From Brassica napus (lineage: Eukaryota > Streptophyta > Magnoliopsida > Brassicales > Brassicaceae), in contig NC_063452.1 of assembly GCF_020379485.1 (NCBI RefSeq), forward strand, positions 59,417,338-59,481,337: 64,000 nucleotides of DNA. The letters run 5' to 3'. The notes beneath the pieces are model-generated. The model did not search any database and was not told the origin of the DNA. It saw only the letters and a program-made list of their open reading frames with translations. This document shows positions 31,836-44,256 of this stretch, piece after piece (position 1 is the stretch's first letter; every line of letters begins with the position of its first letter). The translations under genes and the position numbers were made by a program.

Positions 31836-32009
31836 TGCATGATACAGAGATAGTAAGATCGAGATTGAACAAAGAAAACTTGGTGATCTAAATAAGAGAA
31901 AGTTTATTAAGTTAATTAGAGACGTGATTTAACGGGAAACTTTTAATTTTTCTTCTTTACTTGTCAACCACTATAACAATCTTGTCAACCATTAAAATGA
32001 AACTGTATG
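31836..32009. promoter_or_regulatory. Upstream flank of copy D
   Basis: The short region before the start codon shares AATTAGAGACGTGATT and TTCTTTACTTGTCAA with the flank of copy A (4130-4190), so it is the conserved proximal promoter/leader of the array unit. No specific TATA box is claimed. The last 8 bases are the hAT target duplication. Confidence 0.4.
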
Positions 32010-32556
32010 TAGGCATTGGACTTATTATCCGAGATCCGGATTCGATCCGAGATCCGCTCCGGATCCGCTCCGAAAATAGGATATCCGGAGTGCCCGGATC
32101 CGAATCCGGATAGTAAAATCTTGGATCCGTGCAAACCGAATCCGGATCCGGATATCTTAATTTTTAGGTCCGGATATCCGGATCCGGATCCGTATTTTTA
32201 AAATACATTAAATTTTTAAATTTTATTAATATTTATATTTGATATATTAATATTTATACATGAACTAATCTTATAATATTATATTTTAGTTTTTACAATA
32301 TTATAAACGTATATAAATATATTTATAAATATTTAATTTATGTATTATATTAAAAAATTAGTATTTTTTGTTAAAAAAATTATTTTTAATTATTTTGACG
32401 GATCCGGGTCCGGATCCGGATATCCGCGGATAATAGAATATCGAGACGGATATCCGAAACCCGGATATCCGGAAACCACGAATCCGGATCCGGATATTAA
32501 ATCCACGGATCCGGATACCCTAAATTTTCCGGATATCCAGATCCGTCCCAGGAGTA
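32010..32556. mobile_element. hAT-like MITE built of GGATCCGGATATCC words
   Basis: The left terminus TAGGCATTGGAC and the right terminus GTCCCAGGAGTA (reverse TACTCCTGGGAC) are short inverted repeats. The octamer ACTGTATG flanks both ends exactly (32002-32009 and 32557-32564), the hAT signature. Both arms are dense in CCGGATATCCGGATCC palindromic words and the core is AT-rich. The two open frames seen in it are by-products of the repeated words. Confidence 0.85.
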
Positions 32557-32564
32557 ACTGTATG

Positions 32565-33560
32565 TGAATCTCTGTCATAATAAATGTTACAGCCTTAAAA
32601 TGAATTGTAATTGATCATGACACTAGTATATTATACACTACTTATAGGATCCCGTTAAATAACTCTGCCATTCCGCAACGGTCTTCATTGTGACAGGTAA
32701 CTTATTAATAAATTATGAATAGGAGACTGGTACTACTGCTCTATTATAATCATTTATTTCTCACCTATGGATTTTCATATGAGTGATTTGTATTGGCTAT
32801 CCGCAACAACAGTTGGAAATCATTTCAAATTTGGATTTTATGTTTTCATTTCGAAATCGACTAGATCAGTCGATAAAATATTTTAAAAAATGATTTGTAA
32901 GTTCATGGCTAGAGGGACTGTTCATAATTTTATTCGCAAACAAAGCCAAATGCATTAGTTATATAATTTTTGGTAAAAAATATTAATTATATTATAAATT
33001 CAATATCTATAACAATAAAGTTGGATTGTCTCTCTCCTCCTGCGTCCACGTCATCAGAGAAGGAGGGGCATTTCGTGACACCTGTCAGCACCTACTTCAA
33101 TATTGTTTCTGGTACTACTGGGTACAGATGATTTAAGCGATGGGCCGTAAATGTTTCCGGCCCATTCAGCATAAGTTCAGTATACACTTTCTTAGCCCAT
33201 ACTTCTCTTTTGTATCTATCATGGGCTTAACCCAAATTATTTTTATTTTCCAATATTATCCCACTATTTGATCCAGCGAACTTCCTTCGCTGAAAGTCAT
33301 CCTCTCGAGTCTCGACACAATCCTAATTTCTAAGACGACGAAGATTGTAACGGATGTTGATCACTTCAAGAGGTCGTCATTAACCTTTTCATTCATTCAC
33401 AGTTAAAGCTAGAACCCACTACGTCTCATTGATTTCCTATCACTCTCGTATTCAGCTTCTTCGCGATCTTTAACCTATAAAAAGGGATCTCCAGATCCAT
33501 GATTTTCAGAGTCTCATCTTGCTTTTCCACTCAACATACAGCTATATAACTCCAAGAATA
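32565..33560. other. Spacer and possible captured promoter
   Basis: Positions 32565-33000 are AT-rich with nothing recognisable. At 33006 a TCTATAACAATAAAG motif after A could be a Helitron 5-prime end, but no matching 3-prime end was found. Positions 33270-33560 are more balanced in composition and contain CTATAAAAAGG (about 33476) some 85 bp before an ATG at 33562, resembling a TATA promoter that now drives only a short open frame. Confidence 0.35.
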
Positions 33561-33561
33561 A

Positions 33562-33660
33562 TGGACGCTTTCCAGCTATGGGTTTCCGAATTTAAGCCCG
33601 GCTGTTGTAGCGGAACCGTCGTCACAAATGGAAGAGAGGTTGTGAACTTATGGGTGTGAC
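33562..33660 (+). pseudogene. OB-fold (RPA1/DUF223-like) N-terminal stub
   Basis: ATG at 33562 opens a 32-codon frame reading MDAFQLWVSEFKPGCCSGTV, then VTNGREVVNLWV and a stop. FKPGCCSGTVVT resembles the opening of RPA1-like OB-fold proteins common in crucifer mobile DNA. Only this stub is present and no further exon was found. The recognition is weak. Confidence 0.35.
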
Positions 33661-34348
33661 ATGCTGCTCTTAAATGATAAGGTATAAGTTGAACTTATTA
33701 TGTTTCATGTTTGCTATTTTCATGTGTTTGTGGTCTAATTTTAATGTCTCTACTTCCTACATACATCTATCATTCAAGCCTAGGTATATGTCCATCGCCT
33801 TAACACGTTCAGAGTACTTCTTAGGGAGGGAGCTATGTATGAGCTCAGTTGGTTTGATGTGATCAGAATTTGATCAAGCTGTGTGATTCTCATTCGACTT
33901 CCAAGTAGGAAGAAGATCTGTGATCCTGATGCAAAACCGTAACAACTTATCTCCCTACGATTTATCACCCAAATGCAGGTGCTCATAACAACTTTGAAAG
34001 GCGGCCATGGTTAAGACATGAGTATCTCACACCACAACCCTGCACCGCAATGGCTCCCAACAAAGGTACCTTTCTAATGATATGTGAACAACCTGTAAAG
34101 AGCCATTTCAAAGGAGCTGAAATTGTTACATTTTCAGAGCCTTGGGGAAAGGCTGCCCAGGCAACTCACCATCATATCAGAGTAGGAAAAAGAGCTGCTG
34201 GTATCCATCAAGGTATGTCTGGATTCTATCACCATTTGTACTCCTTACCTAAATCTACCAGCTATTTACGTCTACTACAGCTGAATTTGTACCCAAAAAT
34301 AAATAAATAGCATTACATTCTTCATCGCCTTGCTTATCAGATCGGTCC

Positions 34349-35152
34349 ATGTTCAAATAAGGAACAATTTTCTCCACAGTTACCTGGACAAGATCAGTGT
34401 CCATACTTTATGAGAACTGGAGATTGTTAACTCGGACACTCTTGCAGATACCATTATCCACTAAAAGCAGCATCGCCAAAGGGAGTTATTTTCAGCTATA
34501 TTGGACTCACACTTCGTCCTGTAAGTCTCATTGCTCAAGCATCTGCATATATTAGCTTTAACCTTACGGCCATGAAGCTCCGATGTCTAGAAAGTAGAAT
34601 ATTTTGGTAAGAATTAATGGTTAGGTTAGAATATTTATTTGATTCAGTAATGAACTTCTTTTTTTCTTTCTCCTTCCATTAAAAACAACTATGTGGGTAG
34701 ATCTCTCATGATCTCTGACAAAGCTTTTTGAAAATAATTTTTCTTTCTGTTTACAATAATGCATGTTATAACAAAGAGGATACTAATAATAATATCATTT
34801 GCAGGGCACAGCGCAATGCAGAAAGAAGTGCTCAACATGGGATTTGCAAGTTTGTGCCAGCCTGAAAATTTGACAACTCCATGAGCTCATGAGCTCTTAT
34901 TCTTAACTAACCTACATCATATACGCTTCGTCACTCACTGACATGCCTGTTGCGCCTCACCCTGTTGGGTCCTCATTGCTCAGCTCATTAGCTCCATCAT
35001 CATCATCATTCTCGAATGACCAACCCACAAAGTTTCACACTTCAAGCTCCATTAAACTCAAAACCACAACAAATGGTGGCTCAGAAACTTTTGCTATGAA
35101 GTCTCTCGGTCTTCTCTATGACCGTCTGTGTGCGCCAATTCAATCCTGTTGA
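34349..35152 (+). pseudogene. CCCH zinc-finger (ZFN-like) gene fragment
   Basis: 34349-34521 reads CSNKEQFSPQLPGQDQCPY, then FMRTGDC, a stop, LGHSCRYHYP, and later SPKGVIFSYIGLTLRP. The C-X8-C-X5-C-X3-H spacing is complete, but TAA replaces one residue inside the finger. A GT/AG intron (34522-34804) joins LRP to GTAQC, the next finger, which then loses frame. 34943-35152 contains DMPVAPHPVGSS, like the C-terminus of ZFN-type proteins of the C3H34/C3H58 group (from memory). Introns are retained, so it is a DNA copy. The first fingers are absent. Confidence 0.7.
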
Positions 35153-36790
35153 ACCCAAATAGGTGACTCAACTATCATTGAGATTAAGACTTCATTTTTT
35201 TTTTTTTGTAAAACTATTTGTAACACTATCAAAACTTCAAGTTAAAGAGACAAAACTCAAAGAATAAAACCTCACTCTATTCTTCTTCGATTCTTTATCT
35301 CTATTTTTCTTCTTTTTTTTATCAAACTACCATGAACTCAGAAACATGAAAGATGTCCACAAACTAGACATATGTTTGGGCTTAAGTACGAGAAATTGGA
35401 CAATTTTTTTTTATATGTAAAGAAGAGAGAAACTAAAGAGTTTGTGTATTTCTTCTAACTCTGGCTTTATCATCTTTTTTTTTAGAGGCGGGACCAAAAG
35501 GTATTTATTGTTATAGATGTACTTCGTAGAAACCTAAGATTGTGATTTTGTTTTTATAAGAATCCAACTGAAGAAATAAGATGCATTAAACTGTATCTAA
35601 AGTAATGTTACAATAGTAATAGATTTACCTTTAGGTAAAATACTGGTTAGATTAAAAAAGTTAAAATTAAAAACAAATTGATAATAAGAAAACAACTGTG
35701 AAAATACCAAAAATATAAAGAATAGATGTCAAATAGTTTCACGGTCATTATAAAGTACATAAGTTTTTTAAAAATTGTGTAAATAAATGCATCAATAAAT
35801 GAAAATATAATATGGACACAAGTTGTAAGTTAAAATTATAAAGTGCTGCAGAAACAAACAAAAACCACTTCTAAAACAAAATTTGAACGTAAATGACAGT
35901 TCACAATACACTCAAATAAATATTATCTAACAACCAATTGTCACACACATTGATACAAACAATATGAACACTACAATTCACAATAGACTGTTTTTCATTT
36001 TCCGGACAATCGCAATAAACTACATATATTATAATAATTCAATCAATAAATATTAAACAACTGATACAAATATATAACATAAACAATAATAAAATTTAAA
36101 ACAATAAAAATATCAATAAAAATAACTTTTCAGGTATATTAATTTATAATCGTGAGAAATTAGTGATTGTAACAATATCAAAATCTGCTACTCTTAAAAA
36201 TAAATAAAAAATATTAGTTATTCTTATTTTAGATTTTCTTCAACTATATCAGATTAAATAGGAATCAAACAGAAAAATATAAATAATTACATTTTCCATA
36301 ATTTTCTAATTTAATAACTTTTGTTCAATAGCAAAAAAATGTGTATGGTTTTTTCAACTCAAACCCACAATATTTAATAAAATTTAAAATATAATCTTAG
36401 AATAAAAACAAATTACATTTATTATTTTCAATATAACGTAAATTTTGAAATGTTTTATAAAATTAAATTATATTTTAATATAAAATAATTTTAGTGTAAA
36501 CTCTCCCGCCTAACCCTTAGTTTTAAATATAAAACAAAATCTAAAATATCAAAGCAAAGAGGGAGTATAATATTTTCGGAAAGTTATATAAAGACCTAAA
36601 TTTAAGATTTAAAAACATAATTATTGGGCCTTGTCTTGTTACCCAATGATCTAATATGGTTTGAGAGTTGCGTTGCGTCATCTAAATAAATAATGTTTCG
36701 GGTGATCCCCAAATTTTCTAGTTTAGTCCGTTTTCTGCTACGTCGTCAATGACGCTTCTCTTCTTCGACCCAGAGGAAACAATCACTCGA
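35153..36790. other. AT-rich intergenic spacer
   Basis: Very AT-rich with no open frame of interest. From about 36600 the composition rises toward the leader of the next gene. Nothing else was identified. Confidence 0.6.
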
Positions 36791-37110
36791 CGATGTAAGT
36801 TGGTGTTCCTTCGTCTTGTTTCTCACTAGTAGTTTTAGGGATGTCGTATCAATACCATGCAATTGATCAGTCTCTGTTGATCTTTTTTTTTTCTTTTGCA
36901 TACAACAACAATTAAGATTCTGGTTCGATTGAATACTCCTCAATTGCATATTCATTACCCTTGCTAATATGAAAAATAATGTTTGTTATTAGATTCCATA
37001 TTTTTAGGTTTTAATGGAAATTACCATGATCAAATATCTTTACCCTAGACTCATATCTAGATTTGATTTAATCTTATTCCTCAGATTCCTCTCAGTCATC
37101 ACTTTACACT
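36745..37110 (+). promoter_or_regulatory. Probable 5-prime leader with intron of the PIG-Y-like gene
   Basis: A GC-richer leader (about 36745-36794) ends at GATGTAAGT, a strong donor. Pyrimidine-rich tracts with CAG acceptors occur at 37079-37097, just before the ATG at 37112. This suggests a leader intron of about 290 bp. It is inferred from splice signals only. Confidence 0.45.
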
Positions 37111-37111
37111 G

Positions 37112-37484
37112 ATGAAGCTGTGGGGATGCTTCTTAGTGACCATTGGTTCCATTTCCTTCGTTGGGTTTGTGTTTGTAGCTCTAGTGTCCAAACTGTTTCC
37201 GTTTTCTGGCAATCCCATAATCCAAGCTATCCAGAATGACAGGTACGTACACACACTCTTGTTGTTCAATATATATAGCAGGTGTATCATTCTTGTTATT
37301 AGTGTAAGGTTTGTATGATCTCTAGATGTAATATCAGGTTGGTTCCTCTAGTTATATTATCAGATTTCTTTATAAAACATATACATCCAGGTACTACTGC
37401 TTCTTAGCCCCACTGACTCTACCAGCATTACTTGTTTCTGTCTACTTTCATTGGCTTACCATGAAGCTGTTCAAACACGCATGA
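37112..37484 (+). CDS. PIGY: PIG-Y-like subunit of GPI-N-acetylglucosaminyltransferase
   Basis: Two exons, 37112-37242 and 37391-37484, encode 74 residues. The protein has two membrane spans (about residues 7-27 and 45-66) separated by a short polar loop (SGNPIIQAIQNDRYY), and ends VYFHWLTMKLFKHA. Length, two-span layout and the FHxW...KLF+H ending match PIG-Y, the smallest subunit of the ER complex that starts GPI-anchor synthesis by moving GlcNAc to phosphatidylinositol. Phase-2 splicing (AG plus G) restores the Arg before YYCF. Small size and the intron make it easy to miss. It is not part of a cluster with its neighbours. Confidence 0.75.
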
Positions 37485-39838
37485 GATTTATCATGGTATG
37501 ATTTTGGTAATTTCTTTCATATTATGAATCTAATTGTGGCATTAGTTAACGCAAGGTGGGGAAACTATGTTGATTGTTTGGGTAAATTACAATCTAATTG
37601 TTTTTTAGTTTAATTAGTTTATAGTGGCAGAAAACTAGCTTGAAGTGACACATTTGCTGTAGTAACTTGGAAAACATATCTCTTAAAGGTTGGAATCATC
37701 CTGTATTCTAAGGGTAAGAAAACTGTGTGGTTGAAGGATCATTTTTTACTTGGTTACAAACTTCATTCGAGTACAGACAAGAGTCACAGAATATTCTTGT
37801 TTCTGAAAATTATCGTTAGAAGGAAATGGTAAATATAAATGAAAAGAGAGTTAAAAAAGCTGGTTCAAGGTCATGTGCATAAAGGTTAAACTTTTGAAGG
37901 ACTCTTTTGTCTCATATTTTGTGGATTCATTATTTTATTGGTGAGTGGTTGGTTAATCCATGAAGTCGTATGCTAGTGCATATGTCCTTCCTGGATCCAT
38001 GTGAGTGCGTATGTCTAAGTTATTTATTTTATATACGTATAATATAGTATAATTATCTACTTTTTATTTTGTGGTTCAATGCGATAAGAGAATGATTCTA
38101 ATGCCATTCTAGAAAACAGTTTAACAGTGTTGGGAACTAATCCCCTTCGTATTAGAAGCAATTGCGTTTGTTGGCATTAATGTATTAACAATTTAAGATG
38201 GGTAAAAAAAATCAAAAGATCAACAGATACTAAAATATGGTTAGTTAACTTAGTTCAATTAAATTAAATCATGTAAAAGTCTTTGGATCTTAAATGTGAC
38301 GAAGAGTTTTAATATAAGATGATAATTTTTGAATGATAACGTGTAAAATTACTGCAATGCGGTTCTAATAATAACATAAATGCTAGTTAGAGATTTTTGT
38401 TACTAATCTGCTATTTGTTACCATTTGAAGTCTCATTAGTAGGTTTTGATTATAGTCCGAAACCATATGTAAATCTTTGATTTGTGATCAATATAGTTAA
38501 ACAAATCTAACTAGTTTGCAATTTTAGTCATTGTGATTGTTGAATCTCGATTTTCATTTCAACAAATCAGTTGAGCTAATCATATTTTATCAGCTTAAAC
38601 ATTCATCAACAGATCAATAAAACTCTTTACATTTATTACATTTTCTCCTTTTTTATTATCCAAACTAGTATAGTTTAGGGACTCAAACACACAATGACAA
38701 GGTTGAAAAATCTCCGACACGATTGTTATTGCCAAACCATTTAAAAGGTCCCCGCCGGAAGAACCTATATAAAACCTAAAACAGGACCGAGTTGACTCAG
38801 AAAGAAAGGACACACACCGCACCACATGGGAACAATCGTTGAGACAAAACGCACCGAAATTATTTTCTTGTTCCGTTAATCACGACCGTCTAGTTATTTC
38901 ACATCACAAAAGACTTTTATTATGATCAAAACCAATAATGCATACCAACAAACAAAAAAAAAAAACGTTACACGACGCACAGTGAAAAAAAAAAAAAACT
39001 CCCTCGTGATTCCTTAAAAGAGAGATTGACCCCACGCGCGCGTAGCATACACAGCCGGTGGAAAGGAAAAAGCCTGTCTAATAAAAAGTTGGCATCCACA
39101 CGCGCCATTCTCTGACACTGATTTAACAGTACTTGTAGATTTTTTTTACATAAAACTAAAAATATATGTTTCTTTTCTTAATTCTTGCCCTTTTTTTCCT
39201 AAAAAACTATATATTCCCATCGTTTAGAAAAGGTTACATAATTTTCCTTATAAAGCGCTGCTATTATAAAATTAATTTATGAAAATATTGAATACAAAGT
39301 ACCGAAAAATCTTGTGAAATCTTAACTTCCTTAATTGCGTTTAACTAATCAGCCTAAATATACTATTTTTCGTCAAACCTTGTATATACACAGAGAGATC
39401 TTCGTATAAGAAAAACAATCCGTATATTACTAAACAGAGTGTGTATAAAATAAGCAAGAGCATCAACCATTTTTATCCGTCATTTAAAAGAAATAAAGGA
39501 AAATACAGTTTCCTAGAAAGTTGTAATAAAAATTAAAAAAAGAAGAACATTTCCCCAAGTGGTCTTACCAGTAAGGAGAGAGCACCAACTGGAGCGATAA
39601 AGATAGGAGTGACTGAAGAGTGAGATTCAAATTAAAAAAAAAAAAAAAAAAATCAGAAAAATCAAAACAAGAAGCGAGTAAAGAGGAAGAGGAGGATCCT
39701 CCCTTCTTCTTATCTACTTGAAGATTTTTTTTTTAATCTTGCTTCAAAAAGCTCTGATCTTTCTCTCTTGTTCCTCTGTTCTTCTTCCTCCTCTGTTTTC
39801 GAAACCCTAAAGTTGGTTCCTTTGGAGTGAAGCAGACA
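37485..39838. other. Spacer and leader region upstream of the CCCH/RRM gene
   Basis: 37485-38600 is AT-rich with no gene. 38601-39100 has scattered GC-richer patches including CACGCGCG, but no coherent coding frame. 39400-39838 looks like promoter plus leader: an A-run at 39633-39651, TC-rich tracts at 39690-39800, and GAAACCCTAA just before the start codon. Confidence 0.5.
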
Positions 39839-42138
39839 ATGGATTCCGGCGACCCGACAACTTTGCTTTTAACGAAAATAAGGATCTTGGAGCCAGATTA
39901 CGCTCCGAAGATCATAGGGTATCTTCTCTTACAAGACTTTAGCGAGAAGGACTTGATGCGTCTCGCTCTTGGACCTGAGACAGTTCTTCAGTCCATTATC
40001 TTAAAAGTGAAGGGTCAGTTAGGTCTTTTCACCTCGCCTTCTACCCCGACGTCTCCTTCTCCGTTTAACCCCATCTCTCGTCCACCCATTAACGGCCGAG
40101 GAGGAGGAGGAGGAGGAGGAAGCCCTCTCTCTAATGGGTTTATGGATTTCAGAAGAAACTCTCCGTCTTCTTCTCCTTCTCCCACCTCTCCATGGTCAGT
40201 CAACAGTGTGAGCTTTACTAATGGAAGCATCTTGAAGCCCTTGAGCTCTCACCAAAGCAACGGAGATGCTGCTGGTGCTGAATCTGATTTACTGGAAGAT
40301 CAGCAGCTAAATGATTACCTCTCGTTTCTAGACGATTCGAAAACCGAGGAAGCTGTAGATCTTACAGACTACTCGGTTAACAATGGAGAGACCCATCTGC
40401 TTCACAGGAGGAGTTTCTCGGCAGATGCGTCTTTTGGGTCTGGAGAAGATGGGTTTGGCGCGGGATTCAAACCTTGTGTGTATTTCAGTAGAGGGTTGTG
40501 TAAGAACGGAGAGAGCTGCAAGTTTGTCCACGGAGGGTTTCCGGATAACGCTGATGGTAATGGCATTGTGGCTGATTCGTCCAGGAAAGTTGAGAGCTTT
40601 GGTAGGCAGCACGAGGAGATGATGAGGTTGAAGATGGCTTATCAGCAGCAGAGGCTGGCTTCTCAGCTCCTTGGTAGGGTTCCTCAGATGTCTTACGAGA
40701 AAAGAATGGAGTTTCTCTTGCATCAGCATGCTCTTAGGTAACATTAGAACTTACTCATTCACAATTAGTTCATAGATATTTGCTTGAAGTAGGTTTAGTT
40801 GTGTGGTTGCAGCTTTTGTTTTGAAGTTTTGAGCTTTGTGGTTTCTTCTTGATGTAGAGATGGTGCACTGCCTTTTGGTGATGAAAGATACTGGAGCAGC
40901 AGCCCGGGAAGGCTTGAGAGGATGGAGCTAATGGCAATGCAGTTTGGTGATCTGTCAAACTCGGCAGCTAGACAGATCTACTTGACATTCCCAGCTGAGA
41001 GCACGTTTAAGGATGAGGACGTTGCAACTTACTTCAGGTAATCTCTTTTCAAACAAATGTTGGATAAAGATCATGTTTCAAACATTATTGATTTGTTTTT
41101 TGTCTGTGAAGCCTATTCGGAACAGTGCAAGATGTGCGGATACCATACCAACAGAAGCGTATGTTTGGCTTTGTTTCATTTGCGCAGCCTGAGACTGTGA
41201 AGGCTGTACTAGCCAGAGGGAATCCTCATTTCATTTGCGACTCACGTGTTCTTGTCAAACCTTACAAAGAAAAAGGCAAAGCCTTTGACAAGTATGTTGC
41301 CTTTGTTTTATTCCCTTGAAGTTTCCTTGTAGTCTTTTTTGTGTGTGTGTGTGTTTCAATGTGTCATTTGTTAAATGAAGTGATAGCAGGAAGCATCAGT
41401 ATCTGCTCCAGCAGCAGATGGAGCGTGGGAATTACTCCCCATGTTCCAGTCCTTCTGGGATTGATCCTGATCCCCAACTTGGTTAGTATCATCCTTGTTT
41501 CGATTACTTTCTGCATTTGTTGTTAACTTAACTTGGTTTGGTTTTCTATGTGGTAGGTTCGAAGATGTTCTATGAGAGGCGGGAGATGATGAGAAGGAAA
41601 ATGGAGGAAGCTGAGCTGCATAGGGCTATTGAACTTGAAAGAAGACGCGTTATTAATTTGCAGCTTCCTGAGTTCAAGAATAGTGGAGGAGTGTCTAATC
41701 ATCACCGTAGCTTCTCTGTTGGGTCTCCTGGTTATTTTTCACCTGCCATCAACCAAAGCCCTGATATTCAATCTGATCTCACTAGCGCAGATGCTTTCAA
41801 AGGTTTGGTGAAGTGAACACTCTTACTTTTGAATGTGAAAAAGTTTTAACTATGATTCAAAATCTCGTTATTGTTGTTGCTTTTGTGTTGTGGCAGTTGT
41901 TGATGATACCAACCCAAAGGGTATTAACAGCAATAACTACTCAAACGGTGCAAAAGAAGGGACCAACGAGAGTGAAACCGACACTGGAAGCCCTATAGAG
42001 CTTGTTCTTCCTAGTAATCTCTTCCCTCCTGCAACAGCTACTGATGATTCTGCTGAAACTAATGCAAATGCTGGAGTCTCCGTCTCCTCTACTAATGGAG
42101 ATGAGCCACCAGCCACTACCAGTAACCTGGTGCAGTAG
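39839..42138 (+). CDS. C3H55: CCCH zinc finger plus RRM RNA-binding protein
   Basis: Six exons: 39839-40737, 40858-41037, 41112-41291, 41390-41481, 41557-41802 and 41897-42138. Total is 1839 nt, 612 residues. The start is the ATG of MDSGDP; a frame-open GTG twelve bases upstream is not a start. The conserved N-terminal segment of the family ([19 protein letters not shown]) comes first. A single CCCH finger (C-X7-C-X5-C-X3-H) lies at about residues 213-232. An RRM with RNP2 IYLTFP (340-345) and RNP1 RMFGFVSF (376-383) follows, then a basic, Arg-rich helix ([18 protein letters not shown]). The C-terminus is rich in Ser, Thr and Asn. It probably acts in mRNA binding and turnover. The order next to TPR16 and THUMP genes matches AT5G12440 (AtC3H55) from memory. 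Confidence 0.88.
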
Positions 42139-44256
42139 GCTTCTTCACCTCATAAATGCCAAGGGTCAGTGTACTCTCAAACCTCTTTCTTTCAAGGTTT
42201 ATATATAGGATAACAAACCCTTTTGTTTTGGACTCAGGTCTTTTCTTCTAATGGATAAGATGAGGCTACAAGAAGTGTATGTAATAAAGGTAAGCATTCT
42301 TTGATCTAGAATGTTGGGAATGAGTTCATACACAGTGTTTAATGTTTGATGTTGATAACTTTTTCTTTGTTTTGGGTTTGGCAGACAGTAAAAAAGGCAT
42401 ACACAAGGAAGTAGGATAATGTATATGTAAGCTATATATATATATAAATGGAGAAACAGAAAGAAGGTAGGAGAGATGATGATAATATCGCATTAAGATC
42501 GCAATCAGATGATACTATACTACTAACAAGCGGTTGCGTAAGACATACTTTAAAAAGGACAAATATCTATATGGATAACTTTATTTTGTGCTTTAATTTC
42601 ACTTTGCTTTGGTTTCTCATGTGGTTGTTCCGGTTTGTGTTGGGGGGAGGGGTAATACCCCACATGAGTCTCTGATTGTACCAAAGAAGGATATAAGGTT
42701 CTGCAACATTATATATATATTATCATTAAGCCGTTTCTTAGACTACTATATAATTTACCACAGTTCCTTATGTGCAGCTAAATTATAAGAGTTTTAGCGT
42801 TGAGAAATCTCAATTCACTTTGGACACTTGTTTAGTATAATACCATATACTAAGTTGAATCATATCTTCCATGCTTAGTGGTATTGTTCAAAGCTCTTGG
42901 GTGATTTTCATAGTTCACTCAATAAGCACATTAGGTAATATTATAGTTTTAAAATTAGACACATGGATTAAAACATTTAATTTTGTATATTTACTAAATA
43001 AAAATATCATTACCAATACATTAAATGGCAATTTTCTCAAATGACATTTTTTAAATTTTTATCACAAAATAGTCTTCAAAAAAGAAAATGACCAAAATAG
43101 CTCATATTTATTTTGAAAATTTTAATTTTAATTTTTTTTTTTAATTTGAAATTCTATCCCCAAAACTCCGTCTCTTAACTCTAAACTCTAAATCTAGATA
43201 AATTAACTCTAGAGTAAAAATGCGTTTTTACCCTTTAATAAAACTTATTTTGTTCATTTTTTTCATTGAAAGGTTATATTTACGACAAAAACTTAAAAAA
43301 AACTATCCTAGGAAATTTTTTTACACTTAACCATATTTAAACTAATAGAAAAATATATTATAATATAAAGTCAATAAATTTTGCTGAAAAATTATAAATA
43401 ACACTAATTTTGAAAACGGTAAAACGACAACTAAAGTAATACTTCTTCTGTGTCACTTTAAATGGTGTTTTAAGAAAAACAAATTGTTTCGATATTTTCA
43501 AGTTTTCATGAAAAAAATAAATGTAATTTTATGTTTTTGATTATTTCTATTGGTTACAAACAAGAAAGATCGAATAAACTTTTGTAATTTTTTAATGGCG
43601 GGTGCAAAATCACTTATTTTGATACTGAGAGAGTACGTAATTGAGATGCGGCAAATGAAGTCAAAAAGACAGTTAATGCTCTACGCATTGGAGAAAAAAA
43701 AGGTCAAAGTGCAAATAAATGATAACTTTTGGTTGGAGACGTCTTGGGACACTGGATTCAAGATCTATCTACATACATCACAGCTTTGCAGCTACATTGA
43801 TAGAAACCTAGTAGGAAATAGATGTCTCGTGTGTAAAGTGGTAGATCCAATTGAAAAAGGTTGAGTTTAGACAAAAAAAAAAAAAAAAAAAAAAAAGGTG
43901 TGCGGTTAGATTGAGAACCATGTGGTATGGTGTGGGTAAGGGTAATGAAAAGAACTCTTTGGAAGGTGGTGAGGAAAAATGGTAACATCAAAGCAATCAT
44001 TTTGTTGTTAAAATAATAATTTTATTTTTCTTAATTCAGAAAAATTAATTTTGAAAACAACTTCATCGTCGTCTTTCTTCATCATCATCAGATGGATGGA
44101 TCCATAAACACATCCTGAAAGAAATTCAATGTTCGCTTTCCTTTTTTTCCGATTAGCATATTCGATCGATCTCCCATGTCGCCTGTAGAGACCTGACCTG
44201 ACCTCTTCTCCTCCCTAAATTGTAATCGAAGAGAGAGTCTATCTAATAAACGGGGA
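42139..44256. other. 3-prime region of C3H55 and promoter of the TPR/J gene
   Basis: Shortly after the stop, 42139-42420 contains intron-like signals (CAG at about 42238, GTAAGC at about 42290, GCAG at about 42384), so the 3-prime untranslated region may be spliced. 42780-43540 is AT-rich. A 43550-43864 open frame looks accidental. An A-run lies at 43874-43897. 44040-44256 is the likely leader of the next gene, with GATGGATGG near 44090 and an upstream CTCTTCTCC tract. Confidence 0.5.

Noticed and set aside
32016..32578. Small Pro/Asp-Gly rich proteins encoded on both strands
   Set aside because: They arise from repeated GGATCCGGATATCC words inside a hAT-like MITE and have no independent support.
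36500..36530. A Helitron 3-prime end at CTCCCGCCTAACCCTTAG closing the element that may start at 33006
   Set aside because: There is no stable hairpin before the terminal bases and no CTAG, so the pairing is unsupported.
43550..43864. A 104-codon open frame upstream of the TPR/J gene
   Set aside because: No recognisable domain, no splice context, and it lies in an AT-rich spacer ending at an A-run. It is likely accidental.
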